Assembly: GCA_019510435.1 (NCBI GenBank)
Contig: JAEKKJ010000012.1
Location: 1-64,000, forward strand
Reading direction: 5' to 3'
Length of the DNA: 64,000 nt
Origin: Caulobacterales bacterium
GTDB taxonomy: Bacteria > Pseudomonadota > Alphaproteobacteria > Caulobacterales > Caulobacteraceae
The notes under the pieces are model-generated. The model did not search any database. It saw nothing but the letters and a program-made list of their open reading frames with translations, and was not told the DNA's origin. The translations under genes were made by a program, and so were the position numbers. Positions 23,393-32,447 of this stretch are shown piece by piece. Numbering within the stretch: the stretch's first letter is position 1; every line of letters starts with the position of its first letter.

Positions 23393-24238
23393 ATGACCCG
23401 CGAATCGCTGAAGACCTTTCTCATCACAGGCGTGAGCTCCGGGCTCGGTCGTGCGTTCGCCGCCGGGGCGCTCGCGGCCGGCCACCGCGTGATCGGGACG
23501 GTACGCCGGCCCGAGGATGTGGAACGTTTCGCCGTTGTCGCGCCCGGACGCGCGCACCCGCTGCTGCTCGATGTGACCGACTACCTCGCCATCCCCGAAG
23601 CCGTCGCCCGAGCCGAGGCGGCAGCAGGCCCTGTGGACGTCCTGGTCAATAATGCCGGCTACGGTCACGAGGGCGCGCTCGAAGAGTCGTCGATGGACGA
23701 CCTTCAGCGCCAGTTCGCGGCCAACGTCTTCGGCCCCGTGGCGATGATCAAGGCGGTGTTGCCTGGCATGCGCGCTCGTCGCCGCGGCCACATCGTCAAC
23801 GTCACCTCGATGGGCGGCTTCATCACCATGCCCGGGATCAGCTTCTACTGCGGCAGCAAGTTTGCGCTCGAAGGCATTTCGGAGGCGCTCGGCAAGGAGG
23901 TGGCGGGGTTCGGCGTTCGCGTCACCGCGCTCGCGCCCGGCCAGTTCCGCACCGAGTGGGCCGGCCGCTCAATGGACCGAACGCCCCGCAGCATCGACGA
24001 CTACGATGGGGTGATGGACCCCATCCGCGGCGCTCGCCAGGCGAAGAGCGGCAAGCAGCCCGGCGACCCCGACAAGGCCGCCCGGGCGCTGCTCGCGCTC
24101 GCCGAGGCGGAAAATCCACCCGTGCGCCTGTTCCTGGGCGAGGATGCCCTCGGGCTGGTCGAGCAAAAGCTGCAGGCGATGCGAACGGAGATGTCGGCGT
24201 GGGACGCGCTCTCCCGCTCAACCAGCTTCCCGGCGTGA
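23393..24238 (+). CDS. Short-chain dehydrogenase/reductase (SDR)
   Basis: 281 residues from ATG 23393, seven bases after AGGAG (the GTG at 23369 would lie beside the operator). Classical SDR: NAD(P)-binding ITGVSSGLGRAFA near the N-terminus, NNAGYG, a catalytic Ser region with NVTSMGGF, and the YCGSK active-site Tyr-Lys motif. The form with a GTVRRPED strand and a GQFRTEW loop resembles the 'SDR, oxidoreductase' group often paired with TetR regulators. The substrate is unknown. It is induced through the TetR operator, by inference. Confidence 0.88.
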   Translation: MTRESLKTFLITGVSSGLGRAFAAGALAAGHRVIGTVRRPEDVERFAVVAPGRAHPLLLDVTDYLAIPEAVARAEAAAGPVDVLVNNAGYGHEGALEESSMDDLQRQFAANVFGPVAMIKAVLPGMRARRRGHIVNVTSMGGFITMPGISFYCGSKFALEGISEALGKEVAGFGVRVTALAPGQFRTEWAGRSMDRTPRSIDDYDGVMDPIRGARQAKSGKQPGDPDKAARALLALAEAENPPVRLFLGEDALGLVEQKLQAMRTEMSAWDALSRSTSFPA

Positions 24239-24494
24239 GCGCGCCGGCGAGGCAGACAGTCTGTTACCGGCCTACTCCGGCCATCGATCTCCGCCCTGTC
24301 CGAGGCCTCAGATGGGTCAAAGCCGATCTGCGGATCTCCGCCAGAAGGCGCGGTGGTGGCTGGCCGGTGATCGGCCTGCCCAGCCATACATCTCATGGCG
24401 GCCAGTCTGCCTGCCAGACGGGCTAGACTGGGGTCCCAGTCCTAGCGCTTCGCCTCAAACCGAACTGATGGGTGGTAGGGCCGGGGGCAATACC
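24239..24494. repeat. Intergenic stretch with a repeat motif
   Basis: There is no gene in these 256 bases between convergent SDR and fixJ-like genes. Bases 24392-24414 (ctcatggcggccagtctgcc...) match 22 of 23 positions of 48618-48640 in the large intergenic palindrome. The inverted repeat CCAGTCT...AGACTGG follows at once (about 24402-24431). Confidence 0.5.
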
Positions 24495-25115
24495 CTAAGC
24501 CGCCCCCGCCTGCAGCGTGGCGCGGATCAGGTCCGAGAGGCTGTCGGCGCGCATCTTGGACATGACGTTGGCGCGGTAGATCTCGACCGTGCGCGGGCTG
24601 ATCTGCAGGCTGGCGGCGATCACCTTGTTGCTGGCGCCCTCCATGATCAGGTCCAGCACCTGGCGCTCGCGGGCCGTCAGGCTCTCCATCCGGCGCAGGA
24701 TGCGGTTGCGGCGCGCGCCCGCGTCCACCGCCGCGTCGTTCTCCTCAAGCGACGCGCGTACGGCCCGCAGGATCTGTTCGCTCTCGTAGGGCTTCTCGAT
24801 GAAGTCCGAGGCGCCGGCCTTCATGGCGTCGACCGCGCGGCTGACGTCGGCATGCCCCGTGATGACAATCACCGGTAGTATGCAGCCGGCCTGCTTGAGC
24901 GCCTTGATCAGCTCGACCCCGTCCATGCTGGGCATGCGCAGATCGGTGATGACGCAGCCGCGGGCCTCGGGGTCGAAGGTGGCCAGGAAGTCGTGCGCCG
25001 ATTGGAAGCCCTTGGCGGTCAGCCCGTCCGACTTGAGAAGCACGACGAGCGAATCCAGCGCCGCCGCGTCATCATCGACGACGAACACCGTCCGTTCGGC
25101 CGTTCCCGTCCCCAT
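24495..25115 (-). CDS. fixJ: FixJ/NarL-type response regulator
   Basis: 206 residues from ATG at 25115 behind CAGGTAACA. The receiver domain has DDD at 14-16, phosphoacceptor near Asp58 in CVITDLRMPSMDG, ITGHADV and EKPYES. The LuxR-type HTH output has LTARERQVLDLIMEGASNKVIAASLQISPRTVEIYRANVM. This is the FixJ/TodT subfamily layout. The start lies 44 bases inside the upstream kinase gene, so the pair is translationally coupled. The two FixJ-like boxes at 20435 and 21765 are candidate targets. The name marks similarity; oxygen control is not implied. Confidence 0.85.
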   Translation of the reverse strand: MGTGTAERTVFVVDDDAAALDSLVVLLKSDGLTAKGFQSAHDFLATFDPEARGCVITDLRMPSMDGVELIKALKQAGCILPVIVITGHADVSRAVDAMKAGASDFIEKPYESEQILRAVRASLEENDAAVDAGARRNRILRRMESLTARERQVLDLIMEGASNKVIAASLQISPRTVEIYRANVMSKMRADSLSDLIRATLQAGAA

Positions 25116-26598
25116 TGTTACCTGCCCGCGCCAACACAAAACAAAAGGCGGCGCCACCTAGACGGCTCGGCTCAACCCAAATCCGTCCCCTATGGTTTTC
25201 GACTATAGCACTCGAAATGGAGAGGCCTAGCCCCATGCCCTCGGGCTTGGTGCTTGCTAACGGCTGAAACAGTCGCTGCGACACGTTGGGGTCGATGCCC
25301 GGACCACTGTCCTCGACAATCGTCAGCAGGCCGCCATCTGCATCGAGTCTAGTTGAAATGTTAAGTTGGCGGTTCGGGTACTTTGTAACAGCTTCGATGG
25401 CGTTCCGGGCCAGGTTGACGACAAGTTGTTGAATTTGAATACGATCGGCCATAACCGTGTCATCGCCGCGATAGAGGTCGTAGACAACGCGCACCGCCGC
25501 GTCGCGCGCCATCAACGACACGATGAAGTCCACCTCGTTGATGATGGCCGCCATGCTCTCCGGCTTCTGCAGCGTGCCGCCCCGCGTCGCTAGGTCGCGC
25601 ATGGTGCGGATGATCTCGCCGGCGCGCACGGCCTGGTCGCCGGCCCGCGCCACCGCATCGATCAGGTCGTCGTCGTCCAGCTCCATGCGGGCGATCAGGT
25701 TGCGGGCGGCGCGCAGATAATTCGCGACGGCGGACAACGGCTGGTTGAGCTCATGCGCGAGCACCGAGGCCATCTCGCCCATGGAGTTGAGGCTCCAGAC
25801 CTGGGTCAGCTGGGCGCGCAGTTCCTCGGACCGCCGCTCGGCCTCCTGCATCGAGGTCAGGTCGCGGATCACCATGGTCAGGAAGCGCTGGTCGCCGACC
25901 CGCACCTCCCCGATCCGCAGCTCCATGGGGAAGGCGCCCCCGTCCTTGCGCAGGCCGGTGAGCTTGCGGAAGCTGCCGCTCACGTCCTCGCCCTCGTTAT
26001 CGGCTGCGGCGGGCGCGCTCAGGGCCGCATCCTCGCCGGGCGGCATCATCTCGCTGAACTTGCGCCCGACGGCCTCGCCCGCAGTCCAGCCGAACAGCTG
26101 CTCGGCCGCCTCGCTGAAGCTCTGGATGATACCGGTGTCGTCGATCACCACCAGGGCGTCCGCCACGATCGCCAGGCTGGCCTGCAGCAGGGCCTCGCGC
26201 TGGGCATGGTCGTCGATCCAGTGCGCGGTGGCCTCGCGCTCCACGCCCCAGATCCGCAGGCCGGCTGCCGCGCCCAGGCCGGTGACCAGGAAGACGAGCG
26301 AGCGCACCACGCGGGCGAAGAGTTCGACGCCGGACAGGGCGTCGACGGCGAAGCCGCCGGCGCTGAGCAGCAGGGCGGCCGTCACCGTCGCGCGCCACCC
26401 GCCGAAGGCGGCGCTGATCGCGAGCGCAGGCGCGCTCAGCAGATAGACCGAGTGGCCCAGGACCGGACGCAGGACAAGGCCCGCCCCCAGGGCGGCCGCC
26501 GATGCGCCGATCGCGATGAACTGGCCCCGGATACCTCCGCGGCGCAGATCAATAGTCGCCAGCCCGGTTGTGTGATTTCCCGTCCACAACCCTGACAT
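25072..26598 (-). CDS. fixL: FixL-like PAS sensor histidine kinase
   Basis: 508 residues. Four hydrophobic segments occupy residues ~25-120. A PAS domain follows (~140-260, ALVVIDDTGIIQSFSEAAEQLFGW ... LRKDGGAFPMELRIGE). The H-box VLAHELNQPLSAVANYLRAA has His282, and the ATPase domain has NLARNAIEAV, VEDSGPGID and EGMGLGLSIS. It is FixL-like overall, but where FixL has the haem-binding His (EHDGY segment) this PAS has DAALSAPAAADNEGED. It therefore probably does not bind haem as FixL does. It forms an operon with the overlapping FixJ-like regulator. Confidence 0.85.
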   Translation of the reverse strand: MSGLWTGNHTTGLATIDLRRGGIRGQFIAIGASAAALGAGLVLRPVLGHSVYLLSAPALAISAAFGGWRATVTAALLLSAGGFAVDALSGVELFARVVRSLVFLVTGLGAAAGLRIWGVEREATAHWIDDHAQREALLQASLAIVADALVVIDDTGIIQSFSEAAEQLFGWTAGEAVGRKFSEMMPPGEDAALSAPAAADNEGEDVSGSFRKLTGLRKDGGAFPMELRIGEVRVGDQRFLTMVIRDLTSMQEAERRSEELRAQLTQVWSLNSMGEMASVLAHELNQPLSAVANYLRAARNLIARMELDDDDLIDAVARAGDQAVRAGEIIRTMRDLATRGGTLQKPESMAAIINEVDFIVSLMARDAAVRVVYDLYRGDDTVMADRIQIQQLVVNLARNAIEAVTKYPNRQLNISTRLDADGGLLTIVEDSGPGIDPNVSQRLFQPLASTKPEGMGLGLSISSAIVENHRGRIWVEPSRLGGAAFCFVLARAGNNGDGNGRTDGVRRR

Positions 26599-26761
26599 GT
26601 ATTCTACAATCCAGGCCAGCCCCGCCTGACCACCGAATTGTTCGCAGATATCTCAGTTACTGCAAATACGTACAAGTACATAAGGGGTGGGGCGGGCTCT
26701 TTCGTAAGCTGTTCCTGGCGCTTTGACAGAAAGGCGCCGCAGCCCCTGTGGAAGACTTGTG

Positions 26762-27307
26762 TCAACTTCCCGACAAAGGAATCCCCGGCGTGTCGGGGGC
26801 CCGGACATCGCCGCCGTTCAGCGGTTTCTGCATCCAGACCACGTCGACCCAGCGGCCGTGCTTGAAGCCGAAGCTCTTGCCGACCCCGATGGGCTCGAAG
26901 CCCAGCGCCCGGTGCAGGCCGATCGAGCCGGCGTTGCCGCTGTCGCCGATCACGGCGATCAGCTGGCGCAGGCCCGCCGCCTCGCAGGCCGCGATCACGG
27001 CCGAGAGAACGGCGCGGCCGACGCCGCGGCCCATGGCGTCGGGCGCGATATAGACGCTGTCCTCGGCGGTGTAGCGATAGGCCTGGCGCGGCCGGAAGGG
27101 GCCGGCATAGGCGAAGCCCAGCACCGCGCCGTCCTGCTCGGCCACCAGATAGGGCAGGCCGTAGCGCGTCACGCCCGCCAGGCGCTGGGCCATCTCCTGC
27201 GGCGTGGGCGGCGTCTCCTCGAACGTGCCGAAGCCGGTTTGCACGTGGTGGCCGTAGATCGCCGCCAGCGCGTCCGCGTCTCCTGCCTCCGCCGCCCGGA
27301 TGATCAT
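26762..27307 (-). CDS. GNAT acetyltransferase (phosphinothricin acetyltransferase-like)
   Basis: 181 residues from the ATG at 27307, overlapping the upstream stop (ATGA). The features are those of the PAT/MnaT branch of GNATs: N-terminal IIRAAEAGDADALAAIYGHHVQ, FGTFEETPP, the acetyl-CoA P-loop DAMGRGVGRAVLSAVI, and LHRALGFEPIGV followed by GFKHGRWVDVVWMQ. It likely N-acetylates a small amine or amino acid analogue such as methionine sulfone/sulfoximine. It is co-transcribed with oligopeptidase B. Confidence 0.85.
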   Translation of the reverse strand: MIIRAAEAGDADALAAIYGHHVQTGFGTFEETPPTPQEMAQRLAGVTRYGLPYLVAEQDGAVLGFAYAGPFRPRQAYRYTAEDSVYIAPDAMGRGVGRAVLSAVIAACEAAGLRQLIAVIGDSGNAGSIGLHRALGFEPIGVGKSFGFKHGRWVDVVWMQKPLNGGDVRAPDTPGIPLSGS

Positions 27308-29403
27308 GCCGCCTCCCAGCTCCGCTCCAGCGCCCACACGGCGAAGGCGTAATCCAATGCGATCTCCTTCAGGAAATCGAAACGGCCGGACGCGCCGCCG
27401 TGGCCTGCTTCCATGTTGATCTTGAGCAGGATGGGGGCGTCGCCTGTCGTGTGCTCGCGCAGCCTAGCCACCCACTTGGCCGGCTCCCAGTAGGTCACCC
27501 GCGGGTCGGAAAGGCCCCCGGTGGCCAGGATCGGCGGATAGGCCTGGGACGAGACGCGGTCGTAGGGGCTGTAGCTGGCGATCAGGTCGTAGGCGCCGGG
27601 GTCCTCGATCGGGTTGCCCCACTCGGGCCACTCCGGCGGCGTCAGCGGCAGGGAGGTGTCGCTCATGGTGTTGAGCACGTCGACGAACGGCACCGCCGCG
27701 ATGATCGCGCCCCAGAGGTCGGGCGCGAGGTTGGCCACCGCCCCCATCAGCATCCCGCCCGCCGAGCCGCCGTAGGCGGCGATCCGGCCCCTGGCGACAT
27801 AGCGCTCGGCGACCAGATGCTCGGCGCAGGCGATGAAGTCGGTGAAGGTGTTGGGCTTCTTCTCCTTGCGCCCGTCCAGGAACCAGCCCCAGCCCTTGTC
27901 CGAGCCGCCGCGGATATGGGCGGTGGCCCAGATCCAGCCGCGGTCCACCAGGCTCAGGTTGCGGATCGAGAAGCTGGGCTCCATGGCGTGGCCGTAGCTG
28001 CCGTAGCCGTAGAGCAGCAGGGGCGCCGACCCGTCCTGCGGCGTGTCACGCAGCATCAGCAGGGTGATCGGGACCTGCTCGCCATCCGGCGCCGCGGCGT
28101 AGAGGCGCCGGGCGACATAGCGGGCCGGATCGTGGCCGGACGGCACCTCCTGGGTCTTGCGCAGGGTGCGGGCGCGGGTGGCCATGTCGTAGTCGAACCA
28201 CTGCCGCGGCGTGGTGGGCGACTGGTAGACGAACCGCGTCGTGGTGGTTTCGTACTCGTAGCCGCCCTCCAGGTTCAGGGCGTAGGCCTCCTCGTCGAAG
28301 GCCACCACGTGCTCCGCGCCGTCGCGGGCCATGACCACCAGCCGGTCCAGGGCGTTCACCCGCTCGGCGCGGACCAGGTGGCCGACGTAGGCGGCGAAGC
28401 CGGTGATGTAGCGGCCGGGCTGGTGGGCGATCCAGTCGCGCCAGGTGGCCTTGGCGGGCACGGCCGCGTCGCTGACGCAGAGCTTGAAGTCGACAGCGCC
28501 GTCGGCGTTGGTGCGGATCACCCAGCGGTCGCTCCAGTGGTCCAGGGCGTATTTGACGCCCACCTGCCGCGGCTCGGCCGCCACCGGAGCGGCCGTCGGG
28601 TCGGCCGCGGGAATCAGCCGGATCTCGGTGGTCTCCTGGTTGCCCACATGGATCAGGATGTGGCTGTCGTCGGCCGCCACGCCGACGCCCAGGAACATGC
28701 CCTCGTCGGCCTCCTCGTAGACCAGCTCGTCCTGGCCGGCCCAATCGGCGCCGGGGCGCGCCGGGCGGCGGAAAACCTTCGATGGGCGCGCGTTCTCGTC
28801 GCGCCAGATCCAGAACAGCCACTGGGCGCACGGCGAGAAGGCGAAGTCGCCATAGGCGCTCTCCACCGGCGGGCCGACCTCCGCCCCGGTCGCCAGATCC
28901 TTCACCCGGATCGTGAAGTACTCGGACCCCTGCTCGTCGGCGGCCCAGGCGTAGAGCGCATGGTCGGGGCTGTGGTGGGCCGCGCCGACCTGGAAGAAGG
29001 CCTTGCCCTTCGACAGCGCCTCCTCGTCCAGCAGCACCTGCTCGGCCCCGCCGCCACGGGGACGGCGGGCGTGCACCGGATGCTCGGCGCCGATCTCGTA
29101 GCGGGCGTAGTAGTCCCACGGCCCGTCGGGCGCCGGGACCGAGCTGTCGTCCTCCTTGATGCGGCCCTTCATCTCCGCGAACATCTGCGCCTGCAGCGCC
29201 TGGGTCTCCGCCAGCACGGCCTTGGTGTAGGCGTTCTCCGCCTCCAGGTGCGTCCGCACGTCCGCGCGCAGCGCCTTGGGGTCGCGCAGCACCTGCTGCC
29301 AGTTGTCGTCCTTCATCCAGGCGTAGTCGTCGGTGCGCACGCGTCCCAGCTGCTCGATTCGATGCGGGACCTTGGGGGCGACGGGGGGCTTGGGCAGGCT
29401 CAT
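27304..29403 (-). CDS. ptrB: Oligopeptidase B (prolyl oligopeptidase family S9A)
   Basis: 699 residues, the usual length. The N-terminal beta-propeller begins RIEQLGRVRTDDYAWMKDDNW, the oligopeptidase hallmark. The C-terminal alpha/beta hydrolase has LLYGYGSYGHAMEPSF, the nucleophile motif GGSAGG (Ser547), and the His region EAGHGGASGRF. It cleaves peptides after basic residues in the cytosol or periplasm; no signal peptide is seen. Its last base pairs overlap the start of the acetyltransferase gene. Confidence 0.92.
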   Translation of the reverse strand: MSLPKPPVAPKVPHRIEQLGRVRTDDYAWMKDDNWQQVLRDPKALRADVRTHLEAENAYTKAVLAETQALQAQMFAEMKGRIKEDDSSVPAPDGPWDYYARYEIGAEHPVHARRPRGGGAEQVLLDEEALSKGKAFFQVGAAHHSPDHALYAWAADEQGSEYFTIRVKDLATGAEVGPPVESAYGDFAFSPCAQWLFWIWRDENARPSKVFRRPARPGADWAGQDELVYEEADEGMFLGVGVAADDSHILIHVGNQETTEIRLIPAADPTAAPVAAEPRQVGVKYALDHWSDRWVIRTNADGAVDFKLCVSDAAVPAKATWRDWIAHQPGRYITGFAAYVGHLVRAERVNALDRLVVMARDGAEHVVAFDEEAYALNLEGGYEYETTTTRFVYQSPTTPRQWFDYDMATRARTLRKTQEVPSGHDPARYVARRLYAAAPDGEQVPITLLMLRDTPQDGSAPLLLYGYGSYGHAMEPSFSIRNLSLVDRGWIWATAHIRGGSDKGWGWFLDGRKEKKPNTFTDFIACAEHLVAERYVARGRIAAYGGSAGGMLMGAVANLAPDLWGAIIAAVPFVDVLNTMSDTSLPLTPPEWPEWGNPIEDPGAYDLIASYSPYDRVSSQAYPPILATGGLSDPRVTYWEPAKWVARLREHTTGDAPILLKINMEAGHGGASGRFDFLKEIALDYAFAVWALERSWEAA

Positions 29404-29582
29404 GGCCTGCTAGATGCGACGCCGCGCCGCGCCTGTCATCCCTGTGCGTTTGCGCACGCGTCACTCGGGCGCGGCCATTTGCAACTGTGGCGACTTGTTG
29501 GCGAAACACGCCTGTGATTCACTTCTTGTGCATCGAGAGCGCGCAAGAAGACGCGTGGGGTTAGTACTTTACGGGGACCGCC

Positions 29583-30431
29583 ATGGTCATGGATCTCGCC
29601 GTTGAGCTGATCCAGGCGACTGTTCAGCTTGAACAACCGCTTGGCGACGGCACGCGCACGGTCGGCACGGGCTTTCTGATCTCGGCGCCGACGCCGGACG
29701 GCAAGCCGCGCACGGTGCTGGTGACCGCCAACCACGTGTTCGAGAAGATGCCGGGCGCGACCGCGCGCATCGGCTATCGATTCGCCAACGCCGACGGCTC
29801 CTGGAGCTACTCGCCGCAGAACGTGAAGATCCGCGACGGCGACGGGCACGAGCTGTGGACCCACCACCCGAACCGCGACGTGGCGGTGATCGCCATCAAG
29901 GCGCCGCCCGAGTTCGCCAAGGCCGCGCTGCCGCAGAACTACCTGGCGGCGGACGACACCTTCGCCAAGTACGAGATCAACGCCGGCGACGAGATGATGG
30001 CCCTGGGCTTCCCGCGCGGCCTCTCGGCCAACGCGGCAGGCTTCCCGATCCTGCGGGCGGGGCGCGTGGCGTCCTATCCGCTGGCGCCGGCCAAGGTGTT
30101 CCCGACCTTCCTGCTCGATTTCTCGGTGTTCCCCGGCAACTCCGGCGGACCGGTGTTCGTCAGCACCGGCTCCAAGCCGGCCGGCGTCTCGAAGGTGGCT
30201 GACAATGGCGCCGGCGGCGAAGCGGCGGGCGAGGGCTTCATCGCGGGCCTCTTGACCCAGCAGGTCGAGCTCAACAACGAGCGGCTCGAGATCGGCATCG
30301 TCACCCACGCCAAATATATCCGCGAGACGATCGCCCTGCTCCAGAACCCGCTCGCGCCGTCGACCGTGGCCGAGGCCCAGCCTGTGGCCGGGGCCCGGGC
30401 CGCGACCGCCGAAGAGGCCGCGCGGAACTGA
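29583..30431 (+). CDS. Trypsin-like serine protease, no export signal
   Basis: 282 residues. A chymotrypsin-fold protease with an apparent complete triad: His51 in VTANHVF, Asp99 in HPNRDVAVI and Ser187 in PGNSGGPVF. There is no signal peptide, membrane segment or PDZ domain. The C-terminus ends in an Ala/Glu-rich tail (PVAGARAATAEEAARN). Most bacterial relatives (DegP, HtrA) are exported, so a cytosolic location is unusual. It is divergent from oligopeptidase B across a 179-base gap with no clear operator. Confidence 0.8.
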   Translation: MVMDLAVELIQATVQLEQPLGDGTRTVGTGFLISAPTPDGKPRTVLVTANHVFEKMPGATARIGYRFANADGSWSYSPQNVKIRDGDGHELWTHHPNRDVAVIAIKAPPEFAKAALPQNYLAADDTFAKYEINAGDEMMALGFPRGLSANAAGFPILRAGRVASYPLAPAKVFPTFLLDFSVFPGNSGGPVFVSTGSKPAGVSKVADNGAGGEAAGEGFIAGLLTQQVELNNERLEIGIVTHAKYIRETIALLQNPLAPSTVAEAQPVAGARAATAEEAARN

Positions 30432-30449
30432 GCCCCTCCGGGCTCTTCG

Positions 30450-30869
30450 TCAAAGCGGCGGCAGTTGGCCGCGGCTGACCGCGATCCCCAGCTGCAGGCT
30501 CTGGCCGATCATCTGCGCCTTGGCGACGAACAGCGCCGCGGCCTGCGGCGGGCAGACCTCGCGCGCCGTCGCCTCGAACAGCTCCAGCCAGCGGCCGAAG
30601 TGGCGTGGGCCGATGTCGGGCAGGGCGGCGTGCGCGGCCATGGGCGCGCCCTTGAAGCGGCCGGTCATGAGCAGCACCGAGGACCAGAAGTCGCAGAGCT
30701 TGGCCAGGTGCTCGTCCCAGTCGGTGACAGCGCCATTGAAGATCGGCCCCAGCAGCGGGTCGCCCCGCACCTTGCCGTAGAAGGCGTGGACGAGGTCGCG
30801 GATCATCTCCTCCGTGACCCCGACCTCGACGCCGGGCCCGATCCGTGGCGGCCGTTCAGCTTGGCTCAT
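30450..30869 (-). CDS. Group III truncated haemoglobin
   Basis: 139 residues from the ATG at 30869 (an upstream extension is Arg/Pro-rich and unlikely). The globin core has VTEEMIRDLVHAFYGKVRGDPLLGPIF with Tyr at B10, WDEHLAKLCDFWSSVLL, and the proximal His in GPRHFGRWLELF. The layout matches group III trHbs (Campylobacter Ctb-like), thought to handle oxygen or nitric oxide. Downstream on the other strand is the protease, with a short hairpin (30430-30445) between the convergent ends. Confidence 0.85.
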   Translation of the reverse strand: MSQAERPPRIGPGVEVGVTEEMIRDLVHAFYGKVRGDPLLGPIFNGAVTDWDEHLAKLCDFWSSVLLMTGRFKGAPMAAHAALPDIGPRHFGRWLELFEATAREVCPPQAAALFVAKAQMIGQSLQLGIAVSRGQLPPL

Positions 30870-30957
30870 CGCGCGCGGTTCCCTGAAAGCGGTGTTCGCG
30901 CGCGGGAGATGGTGGCGGCAGGCCGCTGCCGGAACCGCGGCCCGGCGGCGCAGGGGC

Positions 30958-31407
30958 TCAGCCGCCGTAGACCACCGAGATGGTCTCGGCCACGCAGGCG
31001 GGCTTGGCCTCACCCTCGATCTCGATGGTGCACTCGTTCTTGAGCTGCATGCCGCCGGACTTGGGCTCGGCGCCGATCAGCTTCTGGCGCAGGCGCACGC
31101 GCTTGCCGACCCGCACCATGTTGATGAAGCGCACCTTGTCGGAGCCGTAGTTGATGCCGCGGGTCACGCCCTTCACCGGCATCAGGCCGGCCGACAGGAA
31201 CGGGATCAGCGACAGGGTGAGGTAGCCGTGGGCGATCGGGCCGCCGATCTCACGGGTGGCGCGCTCGACGTCCACGTGGATCCACTGGTGGTCGCCGGTC
31301 GCCTCGGCGAACTGGTTCACACGCTCCTGGGTGACCTGCAGCCAGTCCGAGACGCCGACTTCCTGGCCGACCAGACCGGCAAGGTCCTTGAATTCCACCG
31401 GGCCCAT
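30958..31407 (-). CDS. MaoC-like (R)-specific enoyl-CoA hydratase
   Basis: 149 residues, a single hot-dog domain. The hydratase motif is present as FAEATGDHQWIHVD followed by GPIAHGYLTLSLIPFL, giving the catalytic Asp/His pair seen in R-hydratases and NodN-type proteins. It ends with a beta strand region (CTIEIEGEAKPACVAETISVVY). It hydrates trans-2-enoyl-CoA to the R-3-hydroxy form in fatty acid or PHA metabolism. It appears to be a single gene, 89 bases upstream of the haemoglobin gene on the same strand. Confidence 0.88.
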   Translation of the reverse strand: MGPVEFKDLAGLVGQEVGVSDWLQVTQERVNQFAEATGDHQWIHVDVERATREIGGPIAHGYLTLSLIPFLSAGLMPVKGVTRGINYGSDKVRFINMVRVGKRVRLRQKLIGAEPKSGGMQLKNECTIEIEGEAKPACVAETISVVYGG

Positions 31408-31523
31408 GTTCGTTCGCTCCCTCGCGTGTTTCGAATGCGGACCCAGCCTCTAACACCTGTTCGGATGAGGGCAAGGCGGACGGAGGGGAAGGCGCTGCGG
31501 ACTGGGGCGGGGAAGGGCGCCGT

Positions 31524-32357
31524 CTAGGCCGCGCTGGCGTCGCGCCGGAAGGCGTCCGGCGTGCGGCCATAGGTCTGGCGGAAGGCGGCGCTGAAGTGGC
31601 TGTGGCTGGAGAAGCCCAGGTCGAGGCCGAGGGCGGTCAGGTCCTGCGCCCGGTCCAGCCGGTCCAGCGCCTGGGCCAGTCGCATGCGCAGCTGGTAGCG
31701 GTAGAGCGGGATCCCCTCCACCTGGCGGAACACCTGGGTCAGGTAGACCGGCGAGACCCCCACCTCCGCGGCGATCTCGGCCAGGCTCCAGCGGCGGGCG
31801 AGGTCAGAGGACAGCACCAGCTTGGCGCGGTCCACCAGCTTCTGGCGGCCAAAGCTGGCGGCCGTGGCATGGGACGTCCGCTCGCCCAGGGCCCGCCGCA
31901 CCAGGGTCAGGGTCAGGGTTTCGGCTTCGAGGGTCTCGGCCTTGCTGCGGCGCAGGCTGTGGCGGATCAGCGCCACCAGCGCCTGGGCGCGTGGGTCGAT
32001 CCGCCGGCGCTGGCGGCTGAAGGCCAGGGGGCCGCCGCCGCGCCGCAGCTGGTCCCGGGGCGCCAGCTCCGCCAGCAGCGCCTCGCTCATCGACAGCGAG
32101 AGGCAGGCATCGCCCCCCGTGACCGGATGGCTGATGGCGTAGTCCTCGTCGGCGTTGAACAGCACCAGCTGGTTGGCCTCGCCCACCGCGTCCTGGCGGC
32201 CCACGTGGCGCACGAAGACGCCGCGGTAGGGGAACACCATGTGCGTGGCGGCGGCGCACTCCTCCGCACTCTTGTGGCGGCACTCGCCGGCGCAGGCGAC
32301 GTCGCGCAACGACACCGTCTCGGTGTCGAGCAGCAGGTCGCTGGCGTATCCGCTCAT
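31524..32357 (-). CDS. AraC family regulator with Cys/His-rich N-terminus
   Basis: 277 residues from the ATG at 32357 (ATG at 32372 is possible). The C-terminal ~100 residues are a double HTH: RRWSLAEIAAEVGVSPVYLTQVF and DLTALGLDLGFSSHSHFSAAFRQTYG. The N-terminal domain opens with ACAGECRHKSAEECAAATHMVFPYRG, a Cys/His cluster that could bind a metal. It sits at the end of the putative nickel/cobalt cluster, separated by 90 bases, so a metal-responsive role is an attractive inference. Confidence 0.8.
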   Translation of the reverse strand: MSGYASDLLLDTETVSLRDVACAGECRHKSAEECAAATHMVFPYRGVFVRHVGRQDAVGEANQLVLFNADEDYAISHPVTGGDACLSLSMSEALLAELAPRDQLRRGGGPLAFSRQRRRIDPRAQALVALIRHSLRRSKAETLEAETLTLTLVRRALGERTSHATAASFGRQKLVDRAKLVLSSDLARRWSLAEIAAEVGVSPVYLTQVFRQVEGIPLYRYQLRMRLAQALDRLDRAQDLTALGLDLGFSSHSHFSAAFRQTYGRTPDAFRRDASAA

Positions 32358-32447
32358 CGGGCGCCTATCCATGGCGGGTGGCGACCCGGACGACCGCCTC
32401 GGTTGCGACCATAGCGGGATATTCCTCCACAAAGAACGAGGCGGCGC

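Noticed and set aside
27400..29517. A 705-residue + strand frame opposite oligopeptidase B
   Set aside because: Shadow frame; the minus strand has catalytic motifs and normal composition.
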